Notes under the pieces: model-generated
What the model saw: the letters and a program-made list of their open reading frames with translations, nothing else
Database searches by the model: none
Told to the model about the DNA's origin: nothing
Translations under genes and position numbers: made by a program
DNA from: Methanococcus maripaludis C5
GTDB lineage: Archaea > AGJL01 > Methanococci > Methanococcales > Methanococcaceae
NCBI RefSeq assembly: GCF_000016125.1
Contig: NC_009135.1
Coordinates: 496,001-560,000 of the forward strand
Direction: 5' to 3'
Length of the DNA: 64,000 nucleotides
Part shown: piece by piece, positions 31,858-40,145 of the stretch
How positions within the stretch are numbered: the stretch's first letter is position 1
How the letters are laid out: the number at the start of each line of letters is the position of its first letter

Positions 31858-31977
31858 ATTTTAACTTTACCTTTTTTCCCATTTTTAAATTCAAAACTGT
31901 TGTATTAATATTTATATTAAATAAAATAGATATTAAATTCTCATTTTATAATCATTACAATAATCGCTGTGAAAAAG

Positions 31978-32481
31978 ATGGACGTTTATGATATTTTATT
32001 TTTAAAATGCACTGAATACGAAGTAGTTGTAAACGAAAGGCACGTTCCACTCTGGATGTTGAACGAAGGGGACGAAGAGCGAATAAATTTTGATCTTCCG
32101 TGGACAAATTTACAGGATCTTGCAATATATCTCTATGAATTAAAGCGAGAACAGCAGAAGTCAAAAGAACTTTTAAAATGCAATCTCGAAGAAATAATTG
32201 TAGGAATTTCTTATTTAAAATCTAAAAAGTCAGGTTCTCTTTTGTCAGACGAATCAATGGCAATAAAAGCATGCATGGACTATTTATCCGAATTTATAAC
32301 TGCAAGGATTAATTGCATATACCGATATCACTATCCAATGAAAACGCCTACAAATAAATCTTTATTTGATGAAGTAATTCTTAAATTCCCTCAAAAAAAG
32401 GATATAAAGGCTAAAAACAGGCAGGATTTTGAAGAAGTGATTTCAAGACTTAAAAAATATGATTTTAATTTACAAAATTAA
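31978..32481 (+). CDS. GINS complex subunit
   Basis: Protein of 167 residues resembling the archaeal Gins51-type subunit, part of the CMG-like replicative helicase that connects MCM and GAN. It has an N-terminal small domain with VVVNERHVPLWMLNEGDEERINFDLP and a helical body with LLSDESMAIKACMDYLSEFITARI. The weak family similarity is backed by its position 12 bp before mcm, a common archaeal arrangement. ATG at 31978 is preferred to the GTG at 31969 because GTGA then forms the ribosome site, as for mcm. Confidence 0.75.
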   Translation: MDVYDILFLKCTEYEVVVNERHVPLWMLNEGDEERINFDLPWTNLQDLAIYLYELKREQQKSKELLKCNLEEIIVGISYLKSKKSGSLLSDESMAIKACMDYLSEFITARINCIYRYHYPMKTPTNKSLFDEVILKFPQKKDIKAKNRQDFEEVISRLKKYDFNLQN

Positions 32482-32493
32482 TTTTGTGATAAA

Positions 32494-34626
32494 ATGGAAT
32501 TTGATGAAGAAGTTTTTTTAACTTTTTACGGCGATAAATTAAAGAAATACATGAAAGACCAGATTTCACAAAAGATGGTTAAAAATAACGTTTTTGAATT
32601 TGATATATGCGATTTTTTAAAAAATTATTCTGATTCTTGTGATATAAACGATCAAATAATTGAAAATCCAAAATTAGTCGAAGATCCTCTTTTATATATT
32701 TTTAAAGATGCTTACATGGAGCTTTTTGGTGAAGATGAGCATATAAAAAAGGAACTAGAAAAAACACAGATCGCATTTAAAAATCCGCTTGGATGCGACA
32801 AAAAAATTGACGAAATAACTTCTTCAGAAATGAACAGGCTCGTTAAATTTGAAGGAAATATCATAAAAGCGGCAAAAGTCTGTGCATTATTAAAAAAAGC
32901 ATGTTTTGTCTGCCGAGCTTGTGGTGAAATTTCATACAAAACAGTTCACGACTATTTTGAGCAACCAAGAAGTTACTGCAAAAATCAAAACTGTAGAAGC
33001 GAAATGTCAATTGATTACGACAGCTCTGCTTATGTAAATATTCAGGAACTTGAAATACAGCAGCCAATTGATTTGATGAGAAATCCTGACGATCCTCCAA
33101 GGAGTATCCGTGTTTTTTTAGAAAATTCAGATGGAATTTATTCTGGAAGGGTTGATGTTGTCGGAACAGTTATGAAAAAACTTACTCGACCAAACATGCC
33201 AGTTTTTGAAATTTATGCAAAAAGTAACTATGTAAAACTTGGAGAAAGCTTCCAAAAAATCGAAGTAAAGGACATTATAAACAACTACGATTTAATAAAC
33301 ACGTTAGATGAGCTTGGAAAAAAAGAAAATATAATTGATATTCTTTCAAATTATTTAATCCCGCAAATTAAAGGTTACGATCTTGTAAAAAAATCGATAT
33401 TTTTACAGCAGGTAAAAGCATGTACTAAATTTTTACCAGATGGATCAGAACTTAGAAAAGACAGCCACATTTTATTAATTACTGATCCAGGAATTGGAAA
33501 ATCTACAATGCTTAGAAAAATTTCAAGACTTTTCCCTCAAAATTCCTATGCATCAGTTACTACTGCAACTGGTGGCGGATTAACTGCAAACGTTGTAAGG
33601 GAAGCTACTGAAATTGGTGATGGCTGGGTTGTAAAGCCCGGGGTATTTGTTCGTGCAAATGAGGGAACTGCATGTATTGATGAATTAACGGTTGATAAAA
33701 ACGTCATGAAATACATTTTAGAGGCAATGGAATCCCAAACAATACACGTGAATAAGGGTGGAATTAACGTAAAACTTCCTGCAAGATGCGCAGTTCTTGC
33801 AGCATGTAATCCAAAACGAGGAAGATTTGATAGAAATATGGGCGTAGTCGAACAGATTGGAATTCCTGCTCCATTATTAAGCCGTTTTGATTTAATATTC
33901 CCTTTAAAAGATTCGCCAGATAAACGAAGGGATGCAGAAATTGCAGAGCACATACTTGATACCCACATTGAAACTGCAACGAAAAACTATTCAAAAGTTC
34001 TCGGTTCAATTGAAATCGATGGAATAACCGTTGACGAGAATTTAATTAAAAATTATATAATTTATGCGAGAACTTGCGCATATTTCGATGAGAATCACCA
34101 TTTGTATTCTGGAGAAGTTGATGAGCGAAAAATAAAAAGTCCTCCTCTTTCAAAAGATGCTAAAAAATTAATTCGCGATTATTATGTTGATATGAGGAAA
34201 CTTGGAGAAGGGGATAATCCAGTTCCTGTTACTGCAAGACAGCTCGAAGCTGCAATAAGGATTTCAGAAATGCACGCAAAAGCAAGGCTTTCGAGAGAAG
34301 TCGAAGAAAAAGATGCAAAAATTGCAATCGATATAATTGAAGAATGCTTAAGACAGGTTGCATATGATCCAGAAACTGGAAAATTTGACATAGATAAGGG
34401 AATGGGTGAAATTCCAAAATCCAAACTGGATAAAATGGATAAAATCGTGGACATTATTCGAGAACTCTCGGTTTTAAGCAGCAGTGGCCTTGCAGATGAA
34501 GATGATATAGTAGAAAAAGCTTCAGAATTTCAAATTTCCGAAAAGGAAGTATCTGACCTTCTTTCAAAATTAAAAAAGAGTGCAGATGTATTCAGTCCAA
34601 AATATGGATATTACAGGTTAACCTAA
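32494..34626 (+). CDS. mcm: MCM replicative helicase
   Basis: MCM-family AAA+ helicase of 710 residues that unwinds DNA at the replication fork. The N-terminal part holds a zinc finger (CFVCRACG with CKNQNC). Walker A is TDPGIGKSTMLRK, Walker B is ACIDELTVD (most MCMs have CIDEFDKM, so the residues after the catalytic Glu differ), and the Arg finger is LSRFDLIF. A winged helix ends the protein. The start ATG follows TTGTGAT. M. maripaludis strains are known to carry several MCM copies; its pairing with GINS suggests that this is the ancestral one. Confidence 0.95.
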   Translation: MEFDEEVFLTFYGDKLKKYMKDQISQKMVKNNVFEFDICDFLKNYSDSCDINDQIIENPKLVEDPLLYIFKDAYMELFGEDEHIKKELEKTQIAFKNPLGCDKKIDEITSSEMNRLVKFEGNIIKAAKVCALLKKACFVCRACGEISYKTVHDYFEQPRSYCKNQNCRSEMSIDYDSSAYVNIQELEIQQPIDLMRNPDDPPRSIRVFLENSDGIYSGRVDVVGTVMKKLTRPNMPVFEIYAKSNYVKLGESFQKIEVKDIINNYDLINTLDELGKKENIIDILSNYLIPQIKGYDLVKKSIFLQQVKACTKFLPDGSELRKDSHILLITDPGIGKSTMLRKISRLFPQNSYASVTTATGGGLTANVVREATEIGDGWVVKPGVFVRANEGTACIDELTVDKNVMKYILEAMESQTIHVNKGGINVKLPARCAVLAACNPKRGRFDRNMGVVEQIGIPAPLLSRFDLIFPLKDSPDKRRDAEIAEHILDTHIETATKNYSKVLGSIEIDGITVDENLIKNYIIYARTCAYFDENHHLYSGEVDERKIKSPPLSKDAKKLIRDYYVDMRKLGEGDNPVPVTARQLEAAIRISEMHAKARLSREVEEKDAKIAIDIIEECLRQVAYDPETGKFDIDKGMGEIPKSKLDKMDKIVDIIRELSVLSSSGLADEDDIVEKASEFQISEKEVSDLLSKLKKSADVFSPKYGYYRLT

Positions 34627-34683
34627 AATTATTTCTAAAATTAAATCTTTTTTAAATTTTATTTTGTCATTTTTTCAGATAAG

Positions 34684-34698
34684 TTTATATATATAAAC
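34684..34698 (+). promoter_or_regulatory. TATA box of the TetR gene
   Basis: TTTATATATATAAAC is centred about 27 bases upstream of the start of the palindromic operator, placing the transcription start inside the operator and about 23 bases before the tetR ATG. Confidence 0.6.
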
Positions 34699-34713
34699 GT
34701 CGATGTAAAGTAC

Positions 34714-34731
34714 ATACCTTCTGGTAGGTAT
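34714..34731. promoter_or_regulatory. TetR operator 1
   Basis: An 18-base site reading ATACC-TTCTGGTA-GGTAT, with ATACC/GGTAT inverted arms. It overlaps the expected transcription start of the tetR gene and ends six bases before its start codon. The same arms and spacing occur at 35384-35401. Autoregulation by the TetR protein is inferred from this. Confidence 0.7.
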
Positions 34732-34737
34732 GGTATC

Positions 34738-35340
34738 ATGAGTACAAAAGAAAAAATAGTGCAAAATGCAGCAAAGCTTTTTCTTACAAAAGGCTACAAT
34801 CAAACGTCTTTAAACGAAATAGCCGAAAAAACGGGTATTACGAAGGGTGGTATTTACCATCATTTTAAAGACAAAAATGAACTTTTTGTAGAAATGGCTG
34901 AAGCTTTCAAATCTAAATTTATGACACTTGTGTCAAAAATGGAGCAAGAAACTTCTTTAGAAAATTTATTGAAGAATTATTTTGAAAATTCTGAAATATT
35001 GATACATGAAATGGCTGAATATCTTGAATTTAATATGGAAGATATTAAGTATTTTTCAGAATTTCAATCGAGATTTACATTAGACGCAATCCAATACGGT
35101 CCAAAAGACATGGATTTTACAATGACTACTAAAATGATGTATTCAATTCTGAAAAAAAAGATAGAACTCGCCAAAAAAAATGGGGAGATATTGGAAGATA
35201 TCGATTCAAAAGAACTTTCATTAGAGATTATTGCAATCATTGAAGGTTATTCAAATTTAAGACGATTAAAATTAATGAATGACTCTTATGACTACGGAAA
35301 TAGGTGTCTTGAACGATTGTGGAATCGAATAAAAAAATAA
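34738..35340 (+). CDS. TetR-family repressor
   Basis: Regulator of 200 residues with a canonical TetR N-terminal helix-turn-helix (residues about 5-50: NAAKLFLTKGYNQTSLNEIA, GITKGGIYHHFKDKNELF) and a helical ligand domain with no recognisable ligand motif. Matched operators lie in front of its own gene and of the RND exporter downstream, so it very probably represses both and is released by an unknown small, perhaps toxic or membrane-active, molecule. The start ATG is at 34738; the GGTAT operator arm overlaps the ribosome-site region. Confidence 0.93.
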   Translation: MSTKEKIVQNAAKLFLTKGYNQTSLNEIAEKTGITKGGIYHHFKDKNELFVEMAEAFKSKFMTLVSKMEQETSLENLLKNYFENSEILIHEMAEYLEFNMEDIKYFSEFQSRFTLDAIQYGPKDMDFTMTTKMMYSILKKKIELAKKNGEILEDIDSKELSLEIIAIIEGYSNLRRLKLMNDSYDYGNRCLERLWNRIKK

Positions 35341-35383
35341 ACACAGTGAAAAATAGAAAAAAATGTTTTTCATAGTGGAGTAA

Positions 35384-35401
35384 ATACCGTCCGGTAGGTA
35401 T
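35384..35401. promoter_or_regulatory. TetR operator 2
   Basis: ATACC-GTCCGGTA-GGTAT, identical arms and spacing to operator 1, 21 bases before the RND gene. Thirteen of the eighteen or more positions agree between the two sites, whereas the flanking sequence does not. Confidence 0.7.
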
Positions 35402-35421
35402 TTTTAAATACTGGTGATTTG

Positions 35422-36579
35422 ATGAAAGCCGAAAAAATCTTACAGAAAATAGCTGAGGCATCAGAAAAACGGCCATTTGTGGTTGTTGCAGTTGTTATTG
35501 TCCTCACGATATTCATGGCTTTCATGGCTACTGGTGTTGAGTCTCAGACAGATTATGAAAAGATGGTTCCGCAAGATGATCCTGTAATCGTATCTATGAA
35601 CGAAATAAGGGATGAATTTGGCGGTACAGAGACTGTAATGCTCGGGATAAAACTTGTAGCCTCCGATAGCTCTGAAAAAGTAACGGATATCCGAGATCCT
35701 CGAGTTTTAGAACTGGTTGATTTTTTAGAACAGGATATTGGAAGCATGGATATGGTAACGTCTGTTAGTTCAAAAGTGGACATTTTAAGAGCATATAACA
35801 ACAATGTTATTCCAAATGATATTGCAACGGTAAAGACGATTTATCAAAATTTACCTGAAAGTTCTCAAGATGGCATATTTAACGACGATTATTCAATGGT
35901 CGTAGTTTATGCAACAACTGATGCCGGAACTGAAGATAAAAAGAAACTCGTTAAGGAAATAAATGCAAGATTGGAAGAATCTCCAATTCCCACTGGAGTT
36001 GAAGTAGTTACAACAGGTACGCCTGCATTAAGTGAGCTTATTCGAAGAATGATGGACGAAAGCCAGGCAGTAACTGGGGCAGCATCACTTTTAGCGATAT
36101 TTACAATATTATTATTGTACTTTAGAAATTTTGTAAAATCAATACTGCCTTTAATTCCAGTTATAGTTGCAGTTATATGGGCTGCAGGTGCAATGGCGAT
36201 ATTTGGTATCCCAATGGATACTGCAACATCTGTTATGGGTTCACTGCTTCTGGGGCTCGGTATTGATTATGGAGTTCACCTGTATCACAGGTATGAAGAA
36301 GAACTTCGGGAAGGAAAAACTCTAGAAGAAGCGATAAATATTGCAGTGGTAAGTACTGGAAGTGCAGTTTTAGTAACTACTGTAACTACAATGGCAGGTT
36401 TCGCTGCATTAACGATTGCGCCATTATCAATGATGTCAAATATGGGTAAAGTCTGTACACTAGGTATATTCTTCTGTATGGCTGCAGTTATCTGTTTATT
36501 GCCCCCATTAATCGTAATTGAAGAAAGATACACAAGACCATTCCTCAATAAACTTACCTTAAAATTAAAAGGTGAATAA
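35422..36579 (+). CDS. RND-superfamily exporter, half-size
   Basis: MMPL/RND-type membrane protein of 385 residues. One helix (about 18-38) precedes an extracellular domain of about 170 residues, followed by five helices with LLLGLGIDYGVHLYHRYEEE, the conserved RND helix-4 acidic motif. Usual RND proteins are about twice as long with two such halves; here only one half is encoded, so it would work as a higher oligomer or with a second half elsewhere. ATG at 35422 follows GGTGATTTG. It is under TetR operator 2 and its stop is next to the secreted-protein gene. Confidence 0.88.
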   Translation: MKAEKILQKIAEASEKRPFVVVAVVIVLTIFMAFMATGVESQTDYEKMVPQDDPVIVSMNEIRDEFGGTETVMLGIKLVASDSSEKVTDIRDPRVLELVDFLEQDIGSMDMVTSVSSKVDILRAYNNNVIPNDIATVKTIYQNLPESSQDGIFNDDYSMVVVYATTDAGTEDKKKLVKEINARLEESPIPTGVEVVTTGTPALSELIRRMMDESQAVTGAASLLAIFTILLLYFRNFVKSILPLIPVIVAVIWAAGAMAIFGIPMDTATSVMGSLLLGLGIDYGVHLYHRYEEELREGKTLEEAINIAVVSTGSAVLVTTVTTMAGFAALTIAPLSMMSNMGKVCTLGIFFCMAAVICLLPPLIVIEERYTRPFLNKLTLKLKGE

Positions 36580-36580
36580 A

Positions 36581-38146
36581 ATGAGTAAATTATCAAAAAT
36601 AATTTTAGCAATTGGGCTCTTGTCAATTCTTGCAACTGCAGTTTCAGCACTCGAAATTGACGAGCCACAGTATAACCCAAATGTTATACACCCTGGAGAC
36701 GACGTTGATGTATGGATTGATGTTGCAAATGATGAAGGTTCTGATGAAACAATTGAAGATTTAAGAATTACTGTAACTTCAAAATACCCCTTCGAAGTAA
36801 AACAAGTAAATCCCACAAAAGGGGTTTATACAATATCTAGTTTGTCAGAAGGGGGAAGTGATACAGCATACTTTAAATTACATATAAATGAAGATGCATC
36901 ATCAAGAGACTACCGACTCGACGTAAAAGTTTCTTACGACATTGTAGAATATAAAAACGGAGACCGGGTAGTAACTAGCAGGTCATTCACAAAAGTTTAC
37001 TATATTCCAGTATATGGTCTTGCAAACTTTGAAATTAATTCAGATGGGGTTACATTAACTCCTGCAAAAACCGAAAGTGTTCAGCTAAAAGTAATGAACA
37101 AAGGAACTGGAACCGCAAAAGATGCAACGTTGACTATCGGATCAAACGATTTAATAAATCCAGTCGATTCAACCAAATTTTACCTTGGAAGTTTGAGTCC
37201 TGATGTTACAAAATTACTTTCGATTAATTTACACGCAAGTGGGGACACAACAGAAGGCTCATATTTAATCCCTGCAACATTGTCATGGATTGATGAAGAT
37301 GGAACAGAAAACTCTGAAATAATAAACATTGGGTTTATTGTCGAAGGAGATATTAATTTAGGAATTTCAAATGTCATAACTGATCCAACTGAAATAAAAG
37401 CTCAGGAAACTTACGTAAAAATTGACGTTGATATAACAAACAACGGTCATGGTGAAACTAAAAATGTTGAAATTGATTTACTTTCAGAAGATCCATTTAC
37501 TGACTCATGGAGTAATTCAAACTTCAAAAATATTGGAATATTAAATTCAGGTGACACAAAAACAGCAGTATTCTATATCGACGTAGATAAGGATGCAAAA
37601 TCGGGACACTACGCAGTTCCATTAAATATTACTTACATGGATGTATTTGACGAAGAATACTCCGAAATCGAGTACATTGATTTATACATCAAACCAAAAC
37701 CCGTACTTGAAATCCTTCCAGAAACCTATACTTTGAAAGCAGGAGACGAAAACACTATTACATTAACTCTTCAAAACACGGGTTCAGAAAAGGCCCAAAG
37801 TGTAAAAATAAGTGCAATTAAAAACTCAGCTCAACCATTTGAGTTCACACAAAAAACCGATTCAATTGGAACACTTGACCTCAATGAAACTGGTGAAGGA
37901 CAGTTAATAATTGATGTGGATTCAGATGCAGCAAATAAGGAGTATTTAATTACCGTGGAAGTTAGAAGCGTTGGAGACTCTGAAAAAGGGGACGACAATG
38001 TATACCTTTCACAAAAAACCGTAAGAGTAAATGTTGAAGGCGGAGGTAACTCAACAGTAGTTTATCTGGCCGTATTATTACTTGTTGGTGGTTTAGGATA
38101 CTATATGTACCTTAAAAGAAAAAAAGAAAAGGAACAAACTGAATAA
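36581..38146 (+). CDS. Secreted COG1361-type protein with C-terminal membrane anchor
   Basis: Protein of 521 residues. It has a signal peptide (ILAIGLLSILATAVSALE, residues about 8-25), three or four beta-sandwich repeats of the NEW3/CARDB kind (segments such as ESVQLKVMNKGTGTAKDA and NTITLTLQNTGSEKAQSV) and a last helix with basic tail (VVYLAVLLLVGGLGYYMYLKRKKEKE). It begins one base after the RND stop, with GGTGA inside the RND end, so translation is coupled. In archaea such proteins often accompany RND or ABC exporters as surface partners. Confidence 0.85.
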   Translation: MSKLSKIILAIGLLSILATAVSALEIDEPQYNPNVIHPGDDVDVWIDVANDEGSDETIEDLRITVTSKYPFEVKQVNPTKGVYTISSLSEGGSDTAYFKLHINEDASSRDYRLDVKVSYDIVEYKNGDRVVTSRSFTKVYYIPVYGLANFEINSDGVTLTPAKTESVQLKVMNKGTGTAKDATLTIGSNDLINPVDSTKFYLGSLSPDVTKLLSINLHASGDTTEGSYLIPATLSWIDEDGTENSEIINIGFIVEGDINLGISNVITDPTEIKAQETYVKIDVDITNNGHGETKNVEIDLLSEDPFTDSWSNSNFKNIGILNSGDTKTAVFYIDVDKDAKSGHYAVPLNITYMDVFDEEYSEIEYIDLYIKPKPVLEILPETYTLKAGDENTITLTLQNTGSEKAQSVKISAIKNSAQPFEFTQKTDSIGTLDLNETGEGQLIIDVDSDAANKEYLITVEVRSVGDSEKGDDNVYLSQKTVRVNVEGGGNSTVVYLAVLLLVGGLGYYMYLKRKKEKEQTE

Positions 38147-38270
38147 TCTTTTCTAAATTTTTTAATTTTCTATTTTTTAATTTTTAAATGTTTTATCAAT
38201 TAGGTTTATTTAATTGTAAACTAATTGAATATTAACGAGTAATTTTGAAATTTTTTGAGGACTGATAATC

Positions 38271-39275
38271 TTGAACAATAAAGAATATGATATATTGGCC
38301 CGAGGATTTATGATATTTTCATTTTTTGCACTTAGTTACATGTTATGGCCATTTATTGGTATTATTGCTCTTGCAGTTGCAGTTGCATACATGACAAAAC
38401 CATTATATGATGTTTTAAAACCAAAATTGGGTAGAAGTTATGGTGCAATATTTTGTCTTCTCGGAATTGTGATTCCATCGTTACTTTTGGTTACCTTGGT
38501 TGCAGAGGATGTTATAACGTTTTTACTTTCACTCGATATTGACAGTATTATGTTACAAGTTACTCCAATTTTAAGTGATATGGGCTATTTAGGGGTACCT
38601 CCATCAGACGTTTCACAACCAGTTTCCGATATTTGGGGTGTTTCAAAACCACTGCTCAATAACTTAGCAACGCAAATTTCTGCAGTACCCTCACTATTAA
38701 TGAGGCTTTTATTCTTATCTTTCATGACGTTTTACTTTTTAAAAGATGGGGATAAAATAAAAGATAGTTTTCTGCTTTACATTCCAAAGGAGAAAAAAAG
38801 AAATACGCTTCTATTTGTAAATGAGATACACAAGGCATTAAAGACATTATTTATTGGAAATGTCGTTACATCACTAATTGTTGGATTTATTTCAATAATT
38901 GGGTACTGGCTTATTGGACTTCCAAACCCGATTACACTAGGTGCTCTTTCAGGAATACTAAATATCTTGCCCGTTGTGGGCGGTTGGACGATATATGTTC
39001 CACTTACAGTATATTATCTGTTAACTGGAGAATTTACTAAAGGGATACTCTTAGGATTTTTTGGGATTGTTTTCCTTTCATTAGCGCCAGATTTTGCAAT
39101 AAGACCACGTGTGATTTCAAAAGATGGAGATTTACACCCTGCACTTGTTTTAATTGCATTTTTAATTGGGCCACTTGTATTTGGGATACCCGGACTTGCA
39201 ATCGGTCCAATAATTGTAGCGCTTGTGTATGCGATCCATAAGGTTAGAAAAATTGTTGAAAGTGGGGAAAATTAA
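38271..39275 (+). CDS. AI-2E family (PerM) transporter
   Basis: Polytopic membrane protein of 334 residues in the AI-2E exporter/PerM family, with about seven to eight helices and the family motifs FLFLSFMTFYFLKDG-like (residues near 147-160) and GLPNPITLGALSGILNILPVVGGW (as shorter consecutive pieces near 218-241). The transported solute is unknown; members export signals or couple ions. It starts at TTG 38271 after GAGG. A 124-bp spacer separates it from the exporter operon, so it likely has its own promoter. Confidence 0.88.
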   Translation: MNNKEYDILARGFMIFSFFALSYMLWPFIGIIALAVAVAYMTKPLYDVLKPKLGRSYGAIFCLLGIVIPSLLLVTLVAEDVITFLLSLDIDSIMLQVTPILSDMGYLGVPPSDVSQPVSDIWGVSKPLLNNLATQISAVPSLLMRLLFLSFMTFYFLKDGDKIKDSFLLYIPKEKKRNTLLFVNEIHKALKTLFIGNVVTSLIVGFISIIGYWLIGLPNPITLGALSGILNILPVVGGWTIYVPLTVYYLLTGEFTKGILLGFFGIVFLSLAPDFAIRPRVISKDGDLHPALVLIAFLIGPLVFGIPGLAIGPIIVALVYAIHKVRKIVESGEN

Positions 39276-39280
39276 TATTT

Positions 39281-40090
39281 TTAATATTTATTTTTTGTAA
39301 CAGTAAATATTATGAATAATGCAGCTAAAAGGAATCCAAAATAAACTAAAATACCTTCAAAACCAATATTTTTTGAAACTTCAGAAAAGTCAGAACTACT
39401 TTCTGAGGTATTTTCTGAAATAAAAATATTTTCAGAAACATTATCTAAATTTTCTATTTTTTCAGCTTCTTTAAAATTTTTAAAAATACTGCCACTTTCG
39501 CCTGCATTTACCGTGATTTTTTCCGAATAGTTTCCAAAAGTTTCAGAAGAAAGCCTTAAAAAGTGGTTTCCTTCTTTAACGGATGCGTTTAAAGGTGTGT
39601 TTCCAATATAATTTCCATCCAAATATATGGAAATATTTTCGGGGTTTGAATTTATCGAATAAGTTCCATAACCTTCGATAATTTCGCATGTAAACTCTTT
39701 TTGAATTGTTTTTGGACCAAGATACACGTCATTTTCTGAATCATAATCATAATATTCTATAATAATTTTTCCAGATTTTTCGCCGAGTTCAGTATCTTTT
39801 GAAGTATTGATTTTAAATGATACTTTGATTATTGTTCCATCGCCAATAATCGGAATTTCAATATTTTCGGGACTGATTTTTACATTATCACCATAAATTT
39901 CGGGAATTACGGTTATTTTATGTGCATTGGAAGTTCCGCTTATTTCTTTAACTTCGACATAAATCCTGTCCGTAGTTCCCCTTTCAATTTTTAAATCAGA
40001 TATTTCTGCATCAAGATAAGGAACGGCGGAAACTGAAATGATATTTAAAATTATACATAATAAAAGAATAAATACGGATTTTTTAAACAT
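39281..40090 (-). CDS. PEGA-domain secreted protein
   Basis: Protein of 269 residues: signal peptide (SVFILLLCIILNIISVSAVP), a NEW3-like beta-domain of about 100 residues, a PEGA domain near 135-205 (YSINSNPENISIYLDGNYIG, TPLNASVKEGNHFLRL) and a final membrane helix (VYFGFLLAALFIIF) with a short basic tail. PEGA domains are surface modules of unknown binding. ATG at 40090 is chosen as it follows GTGATAACC. It ends six bases from the AI-2E gene on the other strand. Confidence 0.82.
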   Translation of the reverse strand: MFKKSVFILLLCIILNIISVSAVPYLDAEISDLKIERGTTDRIYVEVKEISGTSNAHKITVIPEIYGDNVKISPENIEIPIIGDGTIIKVSFKINTSKDTELGEKSGKIIIEYYDYDSENDVYLGPKTIQKEFTCEIIEGYGTYSINSNPENISIYLDGNYIGNTPLNASVKEGNHFLRLSSETFGNYSEKITVNAGESGSIFKNFKEAEKIENLDNVSENIFISENTSESSSDFSEVSKNIGFEGILVYFGFLLAALFIIFTVTKNKY

Positions 40091-40145
40091 GGTTATCACG
40101 TTCAGATATATGATTTTAAAAGTTTAAAAAAAGTAAGGGTTTATT

